Source: Pseudanabaena galeata CCNP1313
Lineage (GTDB): Bacteria; Cyanobacteriota; Cyanobacteriia; Pseudanabaenales; Pseudanabaenaceae
DNA: 64,000 nt
Direction of reading: 5' to 3'
NCBI RefSeq assembly: GCF_029910235.1
Contig: NZ_CP112874.1
Coordinates: 1,364,001-1,428,000 of the forward strand
Shown: positions 17,413 to 24,754 of the stretch, one piece after another
Layout: each line of letters opens with the position of its first letter
How positions within the stretch are numbered: the first letter of the stretch is position 1
Translations under genes and position numbers: made by a program
Notes under the pieces: model-generated
Seen by the model: only the letters and a program-made list of their open reading frames with translations
Told to the model about the DNA's origin: nothing
The model's database searches: none

Positions 17413-17598
17413 TCATGACTTGCTGCTAAGGACTTTGTAGGCAATCGCGATTAAAACTACACCGCCTAAAAAAGGCAGCCAATGGTAGCGAACATAATAG
17501 AACAAGCTATTAAAGAAGTAGCTAGCCTCACGGGATACCCATGCTGCGATCGCCAGCGCCCCTACAAACATTGTGAAATACATAATAAACTTGAGCAT
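17413..17598 (-). CDS. Small two-helix membrane protein
   Basis: The 61-residue hydrophobic protein has two predicted membrane helices (about 4-20 and 42-57) separated by an aromatic stretch YYVRYHW. I do not recognise a family. It has a good ribosome binding site (GGAGAT, 6 bases before the ATG). The end is only six bases before the recombinase start on the same strand, so the two are probably co-transcribed. Confidence 0.6.
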   Translation of the reverse strand: MLKFIMYFTMFVGALAIAAWVSREASYFFNSLFYYVRYHWLPFLGGVVLIAIAYKVLSSKS

Positions 17599-17609
17599 CG
17601 TTCTATCTC

Positions 17610-17753
17610 CTAAAGAATCCTTTTTAAAAATGAGTCCGCTACAAATGCAATACAGATCAGTGTGATTAGCCCACCACTACCAAAACTCAGGCATTTTAGA
17701 GATTGAGCGATGAATGAACCACTAATAGCAGTGCCCTCGGTGAAACGCATCAT
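17610..17753 (-). CDS. Possible 47-residue membrane peptide
   Basis: This short frame starts at tandem ATG codons (17753 and 17750) and ends at a TAG that overlaps the ribosome binding site of the next small gene. The peptide has one hydrophobic segment, SGGLITLICIAFVADSFL, with a positively charged end (LKRIL). The coupling with the next gene is the main support. It could still be chance. Confidence 0.4.
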   Translation of the reverse strand: MMRFTEGTAISGSFIAQSLKCLSFGSGGLITLICIAFVADSFLKRIL

Positions 17754-17870
17754 AATATTAAATACAAGATCAGTAAAACCAATGGCTAAAATTGGCTAAA
17801 ATTTTGCTTGTTAGGTTTTTATTCATTCCTACTTTGTCTGTAATTCACACATAATCATAACAAAAAGTTT

Positions 17871-18542
17871 ATGTCGCGTACTGCCCCATACCAGCCCATT
17901 CTTTTGCGGTTATTGCATAGTGCGATCGCCATCTTAGTCTTCGCTTCTTTAATTACAGGTTTTATGGTCTATGACCGATTTGATAAGCGGTTTGGAACTC
18001 TTAACTTACCTATAGTCCCTAATACTCAAGGGATTCACGGTACGATCGCTTTAACATTCTTAATTCTCTTACCAATTTTTGCTATATATTGCTTCCATCT
18101 AGGCTCACGACGCTTAGTTCAGGAGCAATCACTTAAACAGCTTGCAGAAGTGGGTAAACCAGTTTGGTGGATATCTCTACAGCGTCTCACCAATACTCTT
18201 ATTCTTCTATCTGCGACCTTTGCAGTGATTACAGGTCGAATGATGCAAGAGATCTGGCTACCTAGTGAAGAATTGAACCATGCTTGGTATATCGGACATT
18301 TGATTTCATGGGTATTAATGATTGTTGGTATAGCAATGCATCTATTGATGAGCGCTAAGGTAGGTGGATTCCCACTATTGCTCTCTATCTACAATTGGAA
18401 AGTCCGTGCTGAAGATATGCCGAATTCTTGGTTTAAAGGATTTCAAATCAAACCATCTAGCACGATTCTATTAATTTTTGAAATACTTGTTATCGGTGGA
18501 ATTGCGATCGCCTTTGTTTTACCCGCATTCTCCCAAAAATAA
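17871..18542 (+). CDS. Cytochrome b561-type membrane protein
   Basis: The 223-residue protein has four main membrane helices (about 10-32, 50-72, 100-120, 137-160) and a fifth near the C-terminus. His residues sit in helix positions suited to b-type heme: LRLLHSA, QGIHGTI, HAWYIGHLISW and GIAMHLLMSAKVGG. This matches cytochrome b/b561 domain proteins, which move electrons across or along the membrane. The redox partner is unknown. It stands alone and ends at a palindrome. Confidence 0.78.
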   Translation: MSRTAPYQPILLRLLHSAIAILVFASLITGFMVYDRFDKRFGTLNLPIVPNTQGIHGTIALTFLILLPIFAIYCFHLGSRRLVQEQSLKQLAEVGKPVWWISLQRLTNTLILLSATFAVITGRMMQEIWLPSEELNHAWYIGHLISWVLMIVGIAMHLLMSAKVGGFPLLLSIYNWKVRAEDMPNSWFKGFQIKPSSTILLIFEILVIGGIAIAFVLPAFSQK

Positions 18543-18544
18543 AA

Positions 18545-18583
18545 TAAAGTAGAGGAGGTCGCAATGCGACCTCCTCTACTTTT
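18545..18583. terminator. 18-bp perfect palindrome after the cytochrome gene
   Basis: The arms TAAAGTAGAGGAGGTCGC and its complement surround AAT. It starts two bases after the cytochrome stop. An ATG inside it (18564) opens the next frame but is unlikely to be the true start. Confidence 0.85.
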
Positions 18584-18593
18584 ATGCAAAAAC

Positions 18594-19148
18594 ATGAGAA
18601 AAAAAGACTTAACTTTACGCAGCGATCATAACTGGGAGTCAGAAGAAGGCTACAAAATCTTTGTTGCTGATCGTGGAGCGGTACGATTTGATTTTCCCAA
18701 AGATTGGATTGTTAAGTTTAAAGAAAAGTCCGTTAGCTTCCATGACTTTGAGCCAACTGATGATACAGGCGCGTTAGAAATGTCCTTTAATCGCTTACCT
18801 CCTCACGATTGGAATACATTTCCCCTCAAAAAAGCCCTGCAACAAATCCTTGATGATGACGATCGCGAAATTCTAGCCAAAGGTAAAATCACTAGCGCTA
18901 ACCGAGATGGCATGAAGCTCGTATGGACAGATTTGCGCTACATTGATGCAACCGAGAAGCGGGAAGCCACCTCTCGCATCCTGATTGGTATTGGTGGTAA
19001 TGTCCAAGTCCTCTTCACCTTTGACTATTGGACGGAAGGCGAAGAACAGATGCGCCAAGTATGGGAAGTAGTATTGCGATCGCTACGACTTGGCTTATTT
19101 ATTCCTGATCCTACTAGAGGACAGGTAGTTAATCCAAATTTAAACTAG
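18594..19148 (+). CDS. Conserved hypothetical protein
   Basis: The 184-residue soluble protein begins MRKKDLTLRSDHNWESEEG. It contains VRFDFPKDWIVKF and VQVLFTFDYWTEGEEQMRQVWEVVLRSLRL, a layout reminiscent of the PsbP/DcrB-like fold (a beta-rich domain with a PxxW start), but I cannot name the family. I chose the ATG at 18594 because the ATG at 18564 is inside a palindrome. A function cannot be given. Confidence 0.7.
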   Translation: MRKKDLTLRSDHNWESEEGYKIFVADRGAVRFDFPKDWIVKFKEKSVSFHDFEPTDDTGALEMSFNRLPPHDWNTFPLKKALQQILDDDDREILAKGKITSANRDGMKLVWTDLRYIDATEKREATSRILIGIGGNVQVLFTFDYWTEGEEQMRQVWEVVLRSLRLGLFIPDPTRGQVVNPNLN

Positions 19149-19359
19149 AACCACTAGAAAACGAATAGAGGTAACTCTGGGAATAAATCTAGATATAGTG
19201 ATGATTTTTTACCGATTACTTGGCGGTCTAATAGTGTATTGTTAATTCACTCAAAATGATTGAAAAGTAAAGGCACGCATAGTCTAGGCTCAGGTTTTAG
19301 GCTCAGTCAGCCTCACTTTAAAACTTTTTAAAACTATATTTTTGCGGATATTCAAAGTA

Positions 19360-20322
19360 ATGGGAAAAGTAATAGCAACAGTAAATATGAAAGGTGGGGT
19401 CGGTAAAACCACCTTAACTGTCAATATTGCCACCTGCTTGGCGAAAATCCACCGCAAAAAGGTTTTAGTCGTTGATTTAGATACCCAAATCAGTGCCACG
19501 CTTAGCATGATTTCCCCAGCCGAGTTTGCTAAATGTCGCAAAGAAAATCGCACCTTGCGAAATCTAGTTAGTCAGGCGATCGCGCGTTACGGTGTCCAGA
19601 TTAATGACCCAGAAGAAAAAGTCTACCAAATCAAAGATCTCGTAATTCCCCATGTTTGCAAAGTTCAAGGCTTAGATCTCTTAGTTGGTGATATCGATCT
19701 ATACGATGAGTTTCTAGTGTCGGAAATGCTCTATAACCGATCGCTCCTATACGAAGAAAAGCAAACCTTTCAGCAAACTTGGAGTAAGTTCGAGCAGACT
19801 TTAATTAAAGGAATCCTTGCTCCTGCGCTGAAAAGTTATGACTTTATCATTCTCGATTGCGCCCCTGGTTATAACCTAATTACGCGCAGTAGTATTGTGG
19901 CAAGTGACTTTTATATAATGCCCGCCAGACCTGAGCCTCTGTCTGTAGTCGGTATCCAGCTATTAGAAAGACGTATTGAACGACTACGTGAAGTCTATCG
20001 AGAAGACAATTCGGTTAATATTCAACTCTTAGGTATTGTGTTCAGCATGTCGGCTGGCTTTACCCTGAGCAGATATTACCAAAAAGTAATGGATCGAGTG
20101 GCGGCGGACTTTAGCACCGCCAAGATTTTTAAAACTAAAATTCCCAATGATGTCAACATCGCTAAAGCTGTAGATAATTTCGTTCCTGCTTCCTTAGCAA
20201 ATCCCAATTCAGGCGGTGCAAAAGCTTTTGCTGAAGTAACTATCGAGCTTTTGAAAAAGCTAGAAGTTTCTCTAGGCAAGAAAGAACAAACCTCAAGATT
20301 AAGTCTAGTTGATTTAGAATAA
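19360..20322 (+). CDS. ParA/Soj-family ATPase heading a five-gene operon
   Basis: The 320-residue P-loop ATPase has the deviant Walker A motif KGGVGKTT (near residue 11), VLVVDLDTQ (Walker A-prime) and FIILDCAPG (Walker B), as in chromosome and plasmid partition ATPases. It carries an insertion of about 60 residues between these motifs (YGVQINDPEEKVYQIKDLVI onward) that standard Soj proteins lack. I chose the ATG at 19360; a TTG at 19342 also opens the frame. A nuclease-like gene starts 31 bases downstream. No ParB gene is adjacent, so ordinary partitioning is not the obvious role. Confidence 0.88.
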   Translation: MGKVIATVNMKGGVGKTTLTVNIATCLAKIHRKKVLVVDLDTQISATLSMISPAEFAKCRKENRTLRNLVSQAIARYGVQINDPEEKVYQIKDLVIPHVCKVQGLDLLVGDIDLYDEFLVSEMLYNRSLLYEEKQTFQQTWSKFEQTLIKGILAPALKSYDFIILDCAPGYNLITRSSIVASDFYIMPARPEPLSVVGIQLLERRIERLREVYREDNSVNIQLLGIVFSMSAGFTLSRYYQKVMDRVAADFSTAKIFKTKIPNDVNIAKAVDNFVPASLANPNSGGAKAFAEVTIELLKKLEVSLGKKEQTSRLSLVDLE

Positions 20323-20353
20323 TACTAAGTTAAGAGAGGTTGAAAGAATAAAG

Positions 20354-20905
20354 TTGGCTACCGCAGCAGAATACGAAAGTATCATCAAGTCGCTGCAATG
20401 GGATGGATTAAGATCTCTATGGTATGAAATAGCAAAGCGTGATACCCCAAGTTGGGAATCTGGCAAGGCTTTTGAATACTTAGTAATACGGGCATTTGAA
20501 CTTGATGGAGCAGAGGTACGATATCCTTATAAAGTTAGGCTATTTGAGGAAGAAATTGAGCAGATCGATGGAGCAGTCCACATCGCTGGTTTTTCCTGTC
20601 TTGTAGAAAGCAAAGACTTTACAGAAAAGAAAGTTGATATCGCACCGATAGCTAAACTTCGTAATCAACTTTTACGTCGTCCCATAGCAACAGTTGGCTT
20701 AGTATTTAGTAGAACTGGGTTTACAGATCCTGCCCGCACTCTTTCCCGTTTTTTGTCGCCACAAGCAATTCTTCTATGGGATGGCGACGAGATAGAGTAT
20801 GCGTTAGACAATGAAAAACTTTGTGAACTACTAATCTTAAAATATCGTGTATGTATAGAAGATGGACTACCTGATTACAACATTACAACGAGGAATATTC
20901 CATGA
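20354..20905 (+). CDS. Mrr-like PD-(D/E)XK restriction endonuclease
   Basis: The 183-residue protein has the order of acidic residues expected for a restriction-endonuclease fold: Glu41 (GKAFEYLVIRAFEL), Asp72 (EQIDGAVHIAGF) and Glu85-x-Lys87 (CLVESKDF). A following stretch (LRNQLLRRPIATVGLVFSRTGFTDPA) resembles Mrr_cat proteins. The start is a TTG at 20354 after AGAGAGG, since no ATG fits. The stop overlaps the next gene by four bases (ATGA). DNA cleavage is inferred from the motif only. Confidence 0.72.
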   Translation: MATAAEYESIIKSLQWDGLRSLWYEIAKRDTPSWESGKAFEYLVIRAFELDGAEVRYPYKVRLFEEEIEQIDGAVHIAGFSCLVESKDFTEKKVDIAPIAKLRNQLLRRPIATVGLVFSRTGFTDPARTLSRFLSPQAILLWDGDEIEYALDNEKLCELLILKYRVCIEDGLPDYNITTRNIP

Positions 20906-21450
20906 TTGCATATATTATCTGTGAAGGAATTGATGACAAAAGAATACTACAAACTCTTCTACCAGAAGCTTCTTTAAATCAAGTAGAAATTGTTGTTGGT
21001 GGTGGAATATCTTCTGTAAAATCAATTGCACGTTCTCTAGTTGTTCGTAGACAAACGCCAGTTGTAATAGTTGTTGATTCGGATTCTACAGTACCAGAAT
21101 TAGTTAAAATGCGTATTGGAGAAATTACCGACATAGTTGAAAGTGTATCTGTTAATACGCCTGTCAAAGTAGTACTTTTTGTGCCTGAGATAGAAATCAT
21201 CTTTTTCCGAGATCCTCTATTACTGTCAAGGTTGTTAGGATATGACCCTTCTCAGGAAGAGCTTAACTTGGCAATTTTGCAACCACGTAAAGTATTAGAA
21301 CAATTGCTTGCTAAATCTGAAAAAGTTTGTGATCGGAGTCAAATCATTAACCAAATAGCTAATGAAAATATTAACTATTTAAGAAACGATCCTGCTATTC
21401 AAGAGCTAATTGATTTTCTTCAGTCAGTCAATAAACTTGTCAAAGTTTAA
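20902..21450 (+). CDS. Toprim-like protein
   Basis: The 182-residue protein resembles a stand-alone Toprim domain: CEGIDDKRIL with the catalytic-type Glu8, VIVVDSDS with Asp59 and Asp61, and FVPEIEIIFFRDP near residue 95, a pattern seen in OLD/RloB-like Toprim proteins. Toprim domains bind Mg2+ and act in nucleic acid cleavage or primer synthesis. It is translationally coupled to the Mrr-like gene by a 4-base overlap. There is no ATPase domain in the same chain. Confidence 0.65.
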   Translation: MIAYIICEGIDDKRILQTLLPEASLNQVEIVVGGGISSVKSIARSLVVRRQTPVVIVVDSDSTVPELVKMRIGEITDIVESVSVNTPVKVVLFVPEIEIIFFRDPLLLSRLLGYDPSQEELNLAILQPRKVLEQLLAKSEKVCDRSQIINQIANENINYLRNDPAIQELIDFLQSVNKLVKV

Positions 21451-21457
21451 TAAAGCA

Positions 21458-21871
21458 ATGAAAAATCTGCTTTTTAATTTAGGCTTAGCAACACTTTCCA
21501 CCCATGAGTTAGATGCGGTTACTCAGTCAGAGTGGCATCTTCTCTATATTTTGAACAACCTCCCAGAACAAATTGCAGCAAACACTTTTGTAGTTCTTCA
21601 CGTTCCATTATTTACGATTATTTTTGGGTTGGGATTTAACGATAATCCTAAAGTTAAGAAGTGGGCAAGAATTATCTTTAGCTTGTTTTTGATTATTCAT
21701 GCAGGATTACATAAAGCCCTCGAAAATCATCCTCTATATACTTTTAACTCACTGATTTCAAAATGTTTGATTTTTGGAGCAGGATTAATTGGTTTGCTGT
21801 ACTTAATGGCTCTAATTGGGGAGAGATTTGCTTACCCCACAAAATCTGAAACCCAAGACTCCGTTAATTAA
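21458..21871 (+). CDS. Small His-rich membrane protein (DUF6713-like)
   Basis: The 137-residue protein has three or four membrane helices and conserved-looking polar residues within them: STHELDAV at the N-terminus, VVLHVPLF, and LIIHAGLHKALE. The layout resembles small HXXEE/DUF6713-type membrane proteins; the family name is tentative. It begins 7 bases after the Toprim gene and ends 3 bases before the next frame, so it belongs to the same transcript. The His/Asp/Glu set could bind a metal. Confidence 0.65.
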   Translation: MKNLLFNLGLATLSTHELDAVTQSEWHLLYILNNLPEQIAANTFVVLHVPLFTIIFGLGFNDNPKVKKWARIIFSLFLIIHAGLHKALENHPLYTFNSLISKCLIFGAGLIGLLYLMALIGERFAYPTKSETQDSVN

Positions 21872-21916
21872 AAAGTGCTACATCACATTATCTCGTTGAA
21901 CTATGACCTTAAAACT

Positions 21917-22105
21917 ATGCATAATCATATCCAAAAATTAGAAAGCGATCGCCTATCATCTACACAAAAAACGAAACCTTGTCATCACTGTGAAGGCAAA
22001 GGCTACATAGAACTGCGAGACTGTTCTGGAGAAATTCAGCGAGAAGAAAATTGCTCATTTTGCCATGGGAAAGGAAAAATTGAATCTGATAATTTTGCGG
22101 AGTAG
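21917..22105 (+). CDS. Small CXXCXGXG zinc-ribbon protein
   Basis: The protein of about 62 residues carries two DnaJ-type zinc-binding motifs, CHHCEGKG and CSFCHGKG, flanking ELRDCSGEIQREEN. Such stand-alone DnaJ-like zinc fingers occur as small accessory or chaperone-like proteins. The start is uncertain: a GTG at 21875, three bases after the preceding stop, would add 14 residues. It is the last gene of the five-gene run. Confidence 0.68.
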   Translation: MHNHIQKLESDRLSSTQKTKPCHHCEGKGYIELRDCSGEIQREENCSFCHGKGKIESDNFAE

Positions 22106-22201
22106 TTAGAAGCAGGCGATCACCTGTTTTCTAGAGTTTATAAATTTAAGGCTCCGCAGTATCAAATCTTTATTTAATGCATTATGATTCTCGCAAAGCA
22201 A

Positions 22202-22417
22202 TTAGTTGTACTCTCCAGGAATATCAGTTTTTCTAACAGTAACCCTGTCAACCTTCTGACCTGACATTCTCAATAATTCATCACCTGAAAATTCAAAACC
22301 AAGCTTTAGTGCTATTCGTGCAACATCATCTGCGGTTGATGCTGCGACCACCTCGTTTTTAAGTTCAGGTTCAGACTGCATTTTCTTTAAAAATGCTTCG
22401 ATTTGCTCAAAAGCCAT
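22202..22417 (-). CDS. Nif11-domain peptide
   Basis: The peptide of about 71 residues (MAFEQIEAFLKKMQSEPELKNEV...ADDVARIALKLGFEFSGDELL) matches the Nif11 leader-like domain used as a leader in nitrile-hydratase/Nif11-type RiPP precursors, and also found alone in cyanobacteria. The C-terminus (GQKVDRVTVRKTDIPGEYN) lacks a Gly-Gly cleavage site and Cys/Ser/Thr-rich core, and no modifying enzyme is nearby. It is therefore more likely a stand-alone protein than a RiPP precursor. An ATG at 22432 is the alternative start. Confidence 0.78.
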   Translation of the reverse strand: MAFEQIEAFLKKMQSEPELKNEVVAASTADDVARIALKLGFEFSGDELLRMSGQKVDRVTVRKTDIPGEYN

Positions 22418-22479
22418 ATTTAAAATTCCCATACTTCACTAGACTGAAAATGCTATATAAAGAAAAACAGCAGTATATT

Positions 22480-22578
22480 CTTTAAGACTAGCAGCACAAG
22501 GTTATCAAGATTCGGGGGAAAGATGATTATCTCGACGCAAGCACCAAACCCACGAATTAGGGACTGGTGCTTTTTTGT
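22480..22578 (+). ncRNA. Possible short transcript ending in a terminator
   Basis: A hairpin AAGCACCA/TGGTGCTT followed by T6 (22538-22577) has the shape of a rho-independent terminator but no gene ends nearby on this strand. An AT-rich TATATTCTTTAAGACT stretch lies about 80 bases upstream. A small RNA of roughly 80-90 bases is possible. Nothing identifies a known family. Confidence 0.25.
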
Positions 22579-22888
22579 TGGCTAGGAACTTAGAACTTAT
22601 TTTGTTACAGGGTTACATTGTTATAAGATTACGAAATTGATTAGCTTATGTAAATAACCATTATCGTAAGCATACATATCCAGCAAGGGTTTCAAGTAAA
22701 TTCGTAAGCTTTAATTCAACTTCAACACTGCGGGTATTTCATCAAGCCTAAAAGCAAGATTTTTTTGTCTGTCCCTGACAGCAAAATCAGTCTAGTAGTG
22801 AGATATTCTGTCTTTTATTGGGTCTAGAAATAAGACGCAGACTCTCAATATTAGGTAAAGAAAATTCTCTTAAGAATAAATATGAAAT

Positions 22889-22943
22889 GAGGTACAAAGG
22901 TTTGTTTCTGCGCCTTCGGTGGAGAAACAAACCTTTGTACCTC
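22889..22943. repeat. Inverted repeat with GAGGTACAAAGGTTTGTTTC arms
   Basis: The left and right arms are nearly perfect complements around CTTC. The same arm sequence recurs at 51015-51068 with a different centre. The gap 22418-23103 also holds the terminator-like hairpin at 22538 and a smaller hairpin at 22975-23009, and no gene. Confidence 0.8.
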
Positions 22944-22974
22944 GCTTGCTTGAAAGGCGGTATAGACTTTTAAT

Positions 22975-23009
22975 CAAATAAAAGCGGTGCATTGCAACGC
23001 TTTTATTTG
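22975..23009. repeat. Hairpin with GC-ATT-GC centre
   Basis: The arms CAAATAAAAGCGGTGC and GCAACGCTTTTATTTG pair with one mismatch next to the three-base centre. It lies about 95 bases upstream of the Trp-rich repeat gene. Confidence 0.7.
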
Positions 23010-23103
23010 GCTTTTGAAAGGTTAAATTTTAGCTGTTGCTTCTCAAACCTAGACAAACCTATGATGAAATCTAATGTAAGTTCTAATTTGCGAGAAAATT
23101 TCC

Positions 23104-23442
23104 ATGGCTGATATTCGTGAAGTAACAGGTGACCCAAATGAATTCTGGAGTGAGCTAAGCTGGGCTGATCTCACCAGTGACGAGCAAGCGGTCTGGACTC
23201 AATTAGGTTGGACTGAGGAAAGCTGGGATGAGGAGGAGGATTTTCCTGAATGGGATGACTTGTCTAGCGAAGATAAAAAATTGTGGGGTATCCTCGGTTG
23301 GAGTCAGGCTAGCTGGGAAGGAGAAGATGACATTCCTGAATCAGCCGAAAAGCTTTGGGAAGATCTGACCAGTGAAGAACAAGCAGCCGCAACGCAGCTT
23401 GGCTATACTCCAGAAAAATGGGACGACGAGGAAACCGACTAA
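23104..23442 (+). CDS. Acidic tryptophan-rich triple-repeat protein
   Basis: The 112-residue, strongly acidic protein consists of three copies of a unit of about 34 residues with the pattern W-x-x-L-t-s-e-x-q-x-x-x-x-x-L-G-W/Y-x-x-x-x-W. Examples are ADLTSDEQAVWTQLGWTEESW, DDLSSEDKKLWGILGWSQASW and EDLTSEEQAAATQLGYTPEKW. Acidic linkers (DEEEDFPEW, EGEDDIPES) separate them. There is no signal peptide or membrane segment. The pattern suggests small helical repeats for protein binding. I cannot assign a function. A composite repeat follows its stop. Confidence 0.72.
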   Translation: MADIREVTGDPNEFWSELSWADLTSDEQAVWTQLGWTEESWDEEEDFPEWDDLSSEDKKLWGILGWSQASWEGEDDIPESAEKLWEDLTSEEQAAATQLGYTPEKWDDEETD

Positions 23443-23445
23443 ATT

Positions 23446-23537
23446 TTACAGCGCCTTGCAAATCTGGGGATTTTGTGAAAGTCTTGCAAAGCAAGACTTT
23501 CACAAAATCCCCAATGATTCGTTTGATTGGTAATTGC
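23446..23537. repeat. Composite repeat A, second copy
   Basis: TTACAGCGCCTTGCAAATC and GATTCGTTTGATTGGTAATT frame a 23-bp perfect palindrome (23465-23513, centre AAA). The frame matches 6539-6645 and 35833-35938 but the inner stem is unrelated. Confidence 0.85.
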
Positions 23538-23662
23538 TCAAAAAACTATAGCCAGTAATACTAATTCACGAAAGTGTGACAACACTTTTTTGAGCGATCG
23601 CAATAATTTTAAAATTATGATCATAAATTCACCCATTTCGCGTTAGAATAGCAAAGCCCTTT

Positions 23663-23745
23663 GGGGGTATGGCGGAATGGTAGACGCTACGGACTTAAAA
23701 TCCGTTGATCGTAAGGTCGTAAGGGTTCAAGTCCCTTTACCCCCA
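23663..23745 (+). tRNA. trnL-UAA: tRNA-Leu (anticodon UAA), no intron
   Basis: The acceptor arms GGGGGTA (23663-23669) and TACCCCC (23738-23744) pair. The anticodon stem ACGGA/TCCGT encloses CTTAAAA with anticodon TAA at 23696-23698. A long variable arm and the T-loop TTCAAGT are present, as expected for a class II tRNA. CCA is not encoded. The anticodon loop is continuous, so the group I intron found in this gene in many cyanobacteria is absent. Confidence 0.97.
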
Positions 23746-23771
23746 CTTCATAAGATCGATTTACGATCAAT

Positions 23772-23848
23772 AGTATTGCTTCGCAATACTTCCTAAATCA
23801 AAAAAAGAGACTACTGTGCTTTGCACAGTAGTCTCTTTTTTGATTTAG
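23772..23848. terminator. Two hairpins between tRNA-Leu and the ParB-like gene
   Basis: AGTATTGC-TTC-GCAATACT (23772-23790) is a short perfect hairpin. The larger one, 23793-23848, has arms CTAAATCAAAAAAAGAGACTACTGTGC and its complement with one bulged A and a TTT centre. It touches the stop codon of the minus-strand ParB-like gene. Confidence 0.8.
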
Positions 23849-24754
23849 TTACCATGCATCAATAATTTTCTGCATAGTCTTTTCAGCAAGTCCCTGTACA
23901 TTAATAATTACATCTTGAATTGACAGAAATTTCTGATTTGGTTGCTGTAATCTTAGTTCATCAATAGGACGAGCAAACTTGATATTAGTTTTCGCTGATT
24001 TTGCTAACTTATTCTGCAATTCAGCAAAATTAAGGTTATTCAAGTCATCAAGTACCTGTAAGACTTTTGGATTGGTATTGTCAATATTTTTAGCTTTACT
24101 TGTTGTTTTAGATTTAGGAGTAGTTTTAGATTTGGGTGTGGTCTTAGATTTACTAATTTTTTCTGGTAACGGTTCTGGAACTAGATTAGTAGGTTGATTA
24201 CTAGTGCCAAGGACTGTATGAATAGGAACAAGGGATAATGACTGACGAAAATCGGTTAAATGAGCATCCAGTTGTTTGGTCACTTGACCTACAATTGTTT
24301 GCAAACTAGCACTGATTCGTTCTTCAATGGTTTTCTCGATCGCCGCAGTTAGTTTTTGCTCTAATCGATTGGCGATCGCTTCTTCGATTTTTGCTAAATC
24401 TGGAGAGGTTTCATGATTCACTTGTGGAGGACTGGGAATAGGTGTTGGCGATCGCAAAAAATTATATTGCTCAAGAATCGTTGACTCTAAATCAGGTGGT
24501 ACGACATAGGCGCGGATTGCTGTAAACTGCTCATCTATTTCCTGCGCTTTAATTGCTGCGTAATATTCAAAATGACCTTTCAAAACTTCAAAAGCGATCG
24601 GTGAAACTTTGCGGACAAGTATAGGACTAACGGTATCACCAGCCTTTAAAAATAAGTTAGCAAGATTCTCAACTTGATGGGCTGGAAATTGAGAACTAGA
24701 TACTGCGGGCGGTGTGATTGTATCGAGATCGATGGAAGAAGTTAATAGACTCAT
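23849..24754 (-). CDS. ParB-like protein paired with the nuclease-ParA fusion
   Basis: The 301-residue protein has a ParB/Srx-like N-terminal domain (about 15-95: GDTVSPILVRKVSPIAFEVLKGHFEYYAAIKA). In it the usual GxRR motif is replaced by GHFEYY. A coiled-coil-like middle (about 115-180), a linker with three KSKTTP repeats, and a C-terminal helical segment (LSIQDVIINVQGLAEKTMQKIIDAW) follow. There is no classic ParB helix-turn-helix domain. It overlaps the upstream ATPase gene by four bases (ATGA), so the two are translationally coupled. Confidence 0.7.
   Translation of the reverse strand: MSLLTSSIDLDTITPPAVSSSQFPAHQVENLANLFLKAGDTVSPILVRKVSPIAFEVLKGHFEYYAAIKAQEIDEQFTAIRAYVVPPDLESTILEQYNFLRSPTPIPSPPQVNHETSPDLAKIEEAIANRLEQKLTAAIEKTIEERISASLQTIVGQVTKQLDAHLTDFRQSLSLVPIHTVLGTSNQPTNLVPEPLPEKISKSKTTPKSKTTPKSKTTSKAKNIDNTNPKVLQVLDDLNNLNFAELQNKLAKSAKTNIKFARPIDELRLQQPNQKFLSIQDVIINVQGLAEKTMQKIIDAW

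Noticed and set aside
18564-18593. ATG at 18564 as start of the hypothetical gene
   Set aside because: It lies inside the 18-bp palindrome that probably ends the cytochrome gene transcript. The ATG at 18594 is the first one beyond it.
22202-22432. RiPP precursor gene cluster around the Nif11 peptide
   Set aside because: No modifying enzyme, peptidase or transporter gene is nearby, and the peptide lacks a Gly-Gly cleavage site and core.
23663-23745. tRNA-Leu as attachment site of an island bounded by the recombinase at 15.9 kb
   Set aside because: I found no second copy of the tRNA 3' end (TCAAGTCCCTTTACCCCCA) elsewhere in the window, and the recombinase is 6 kb away. It remains possible if the other end is outside.
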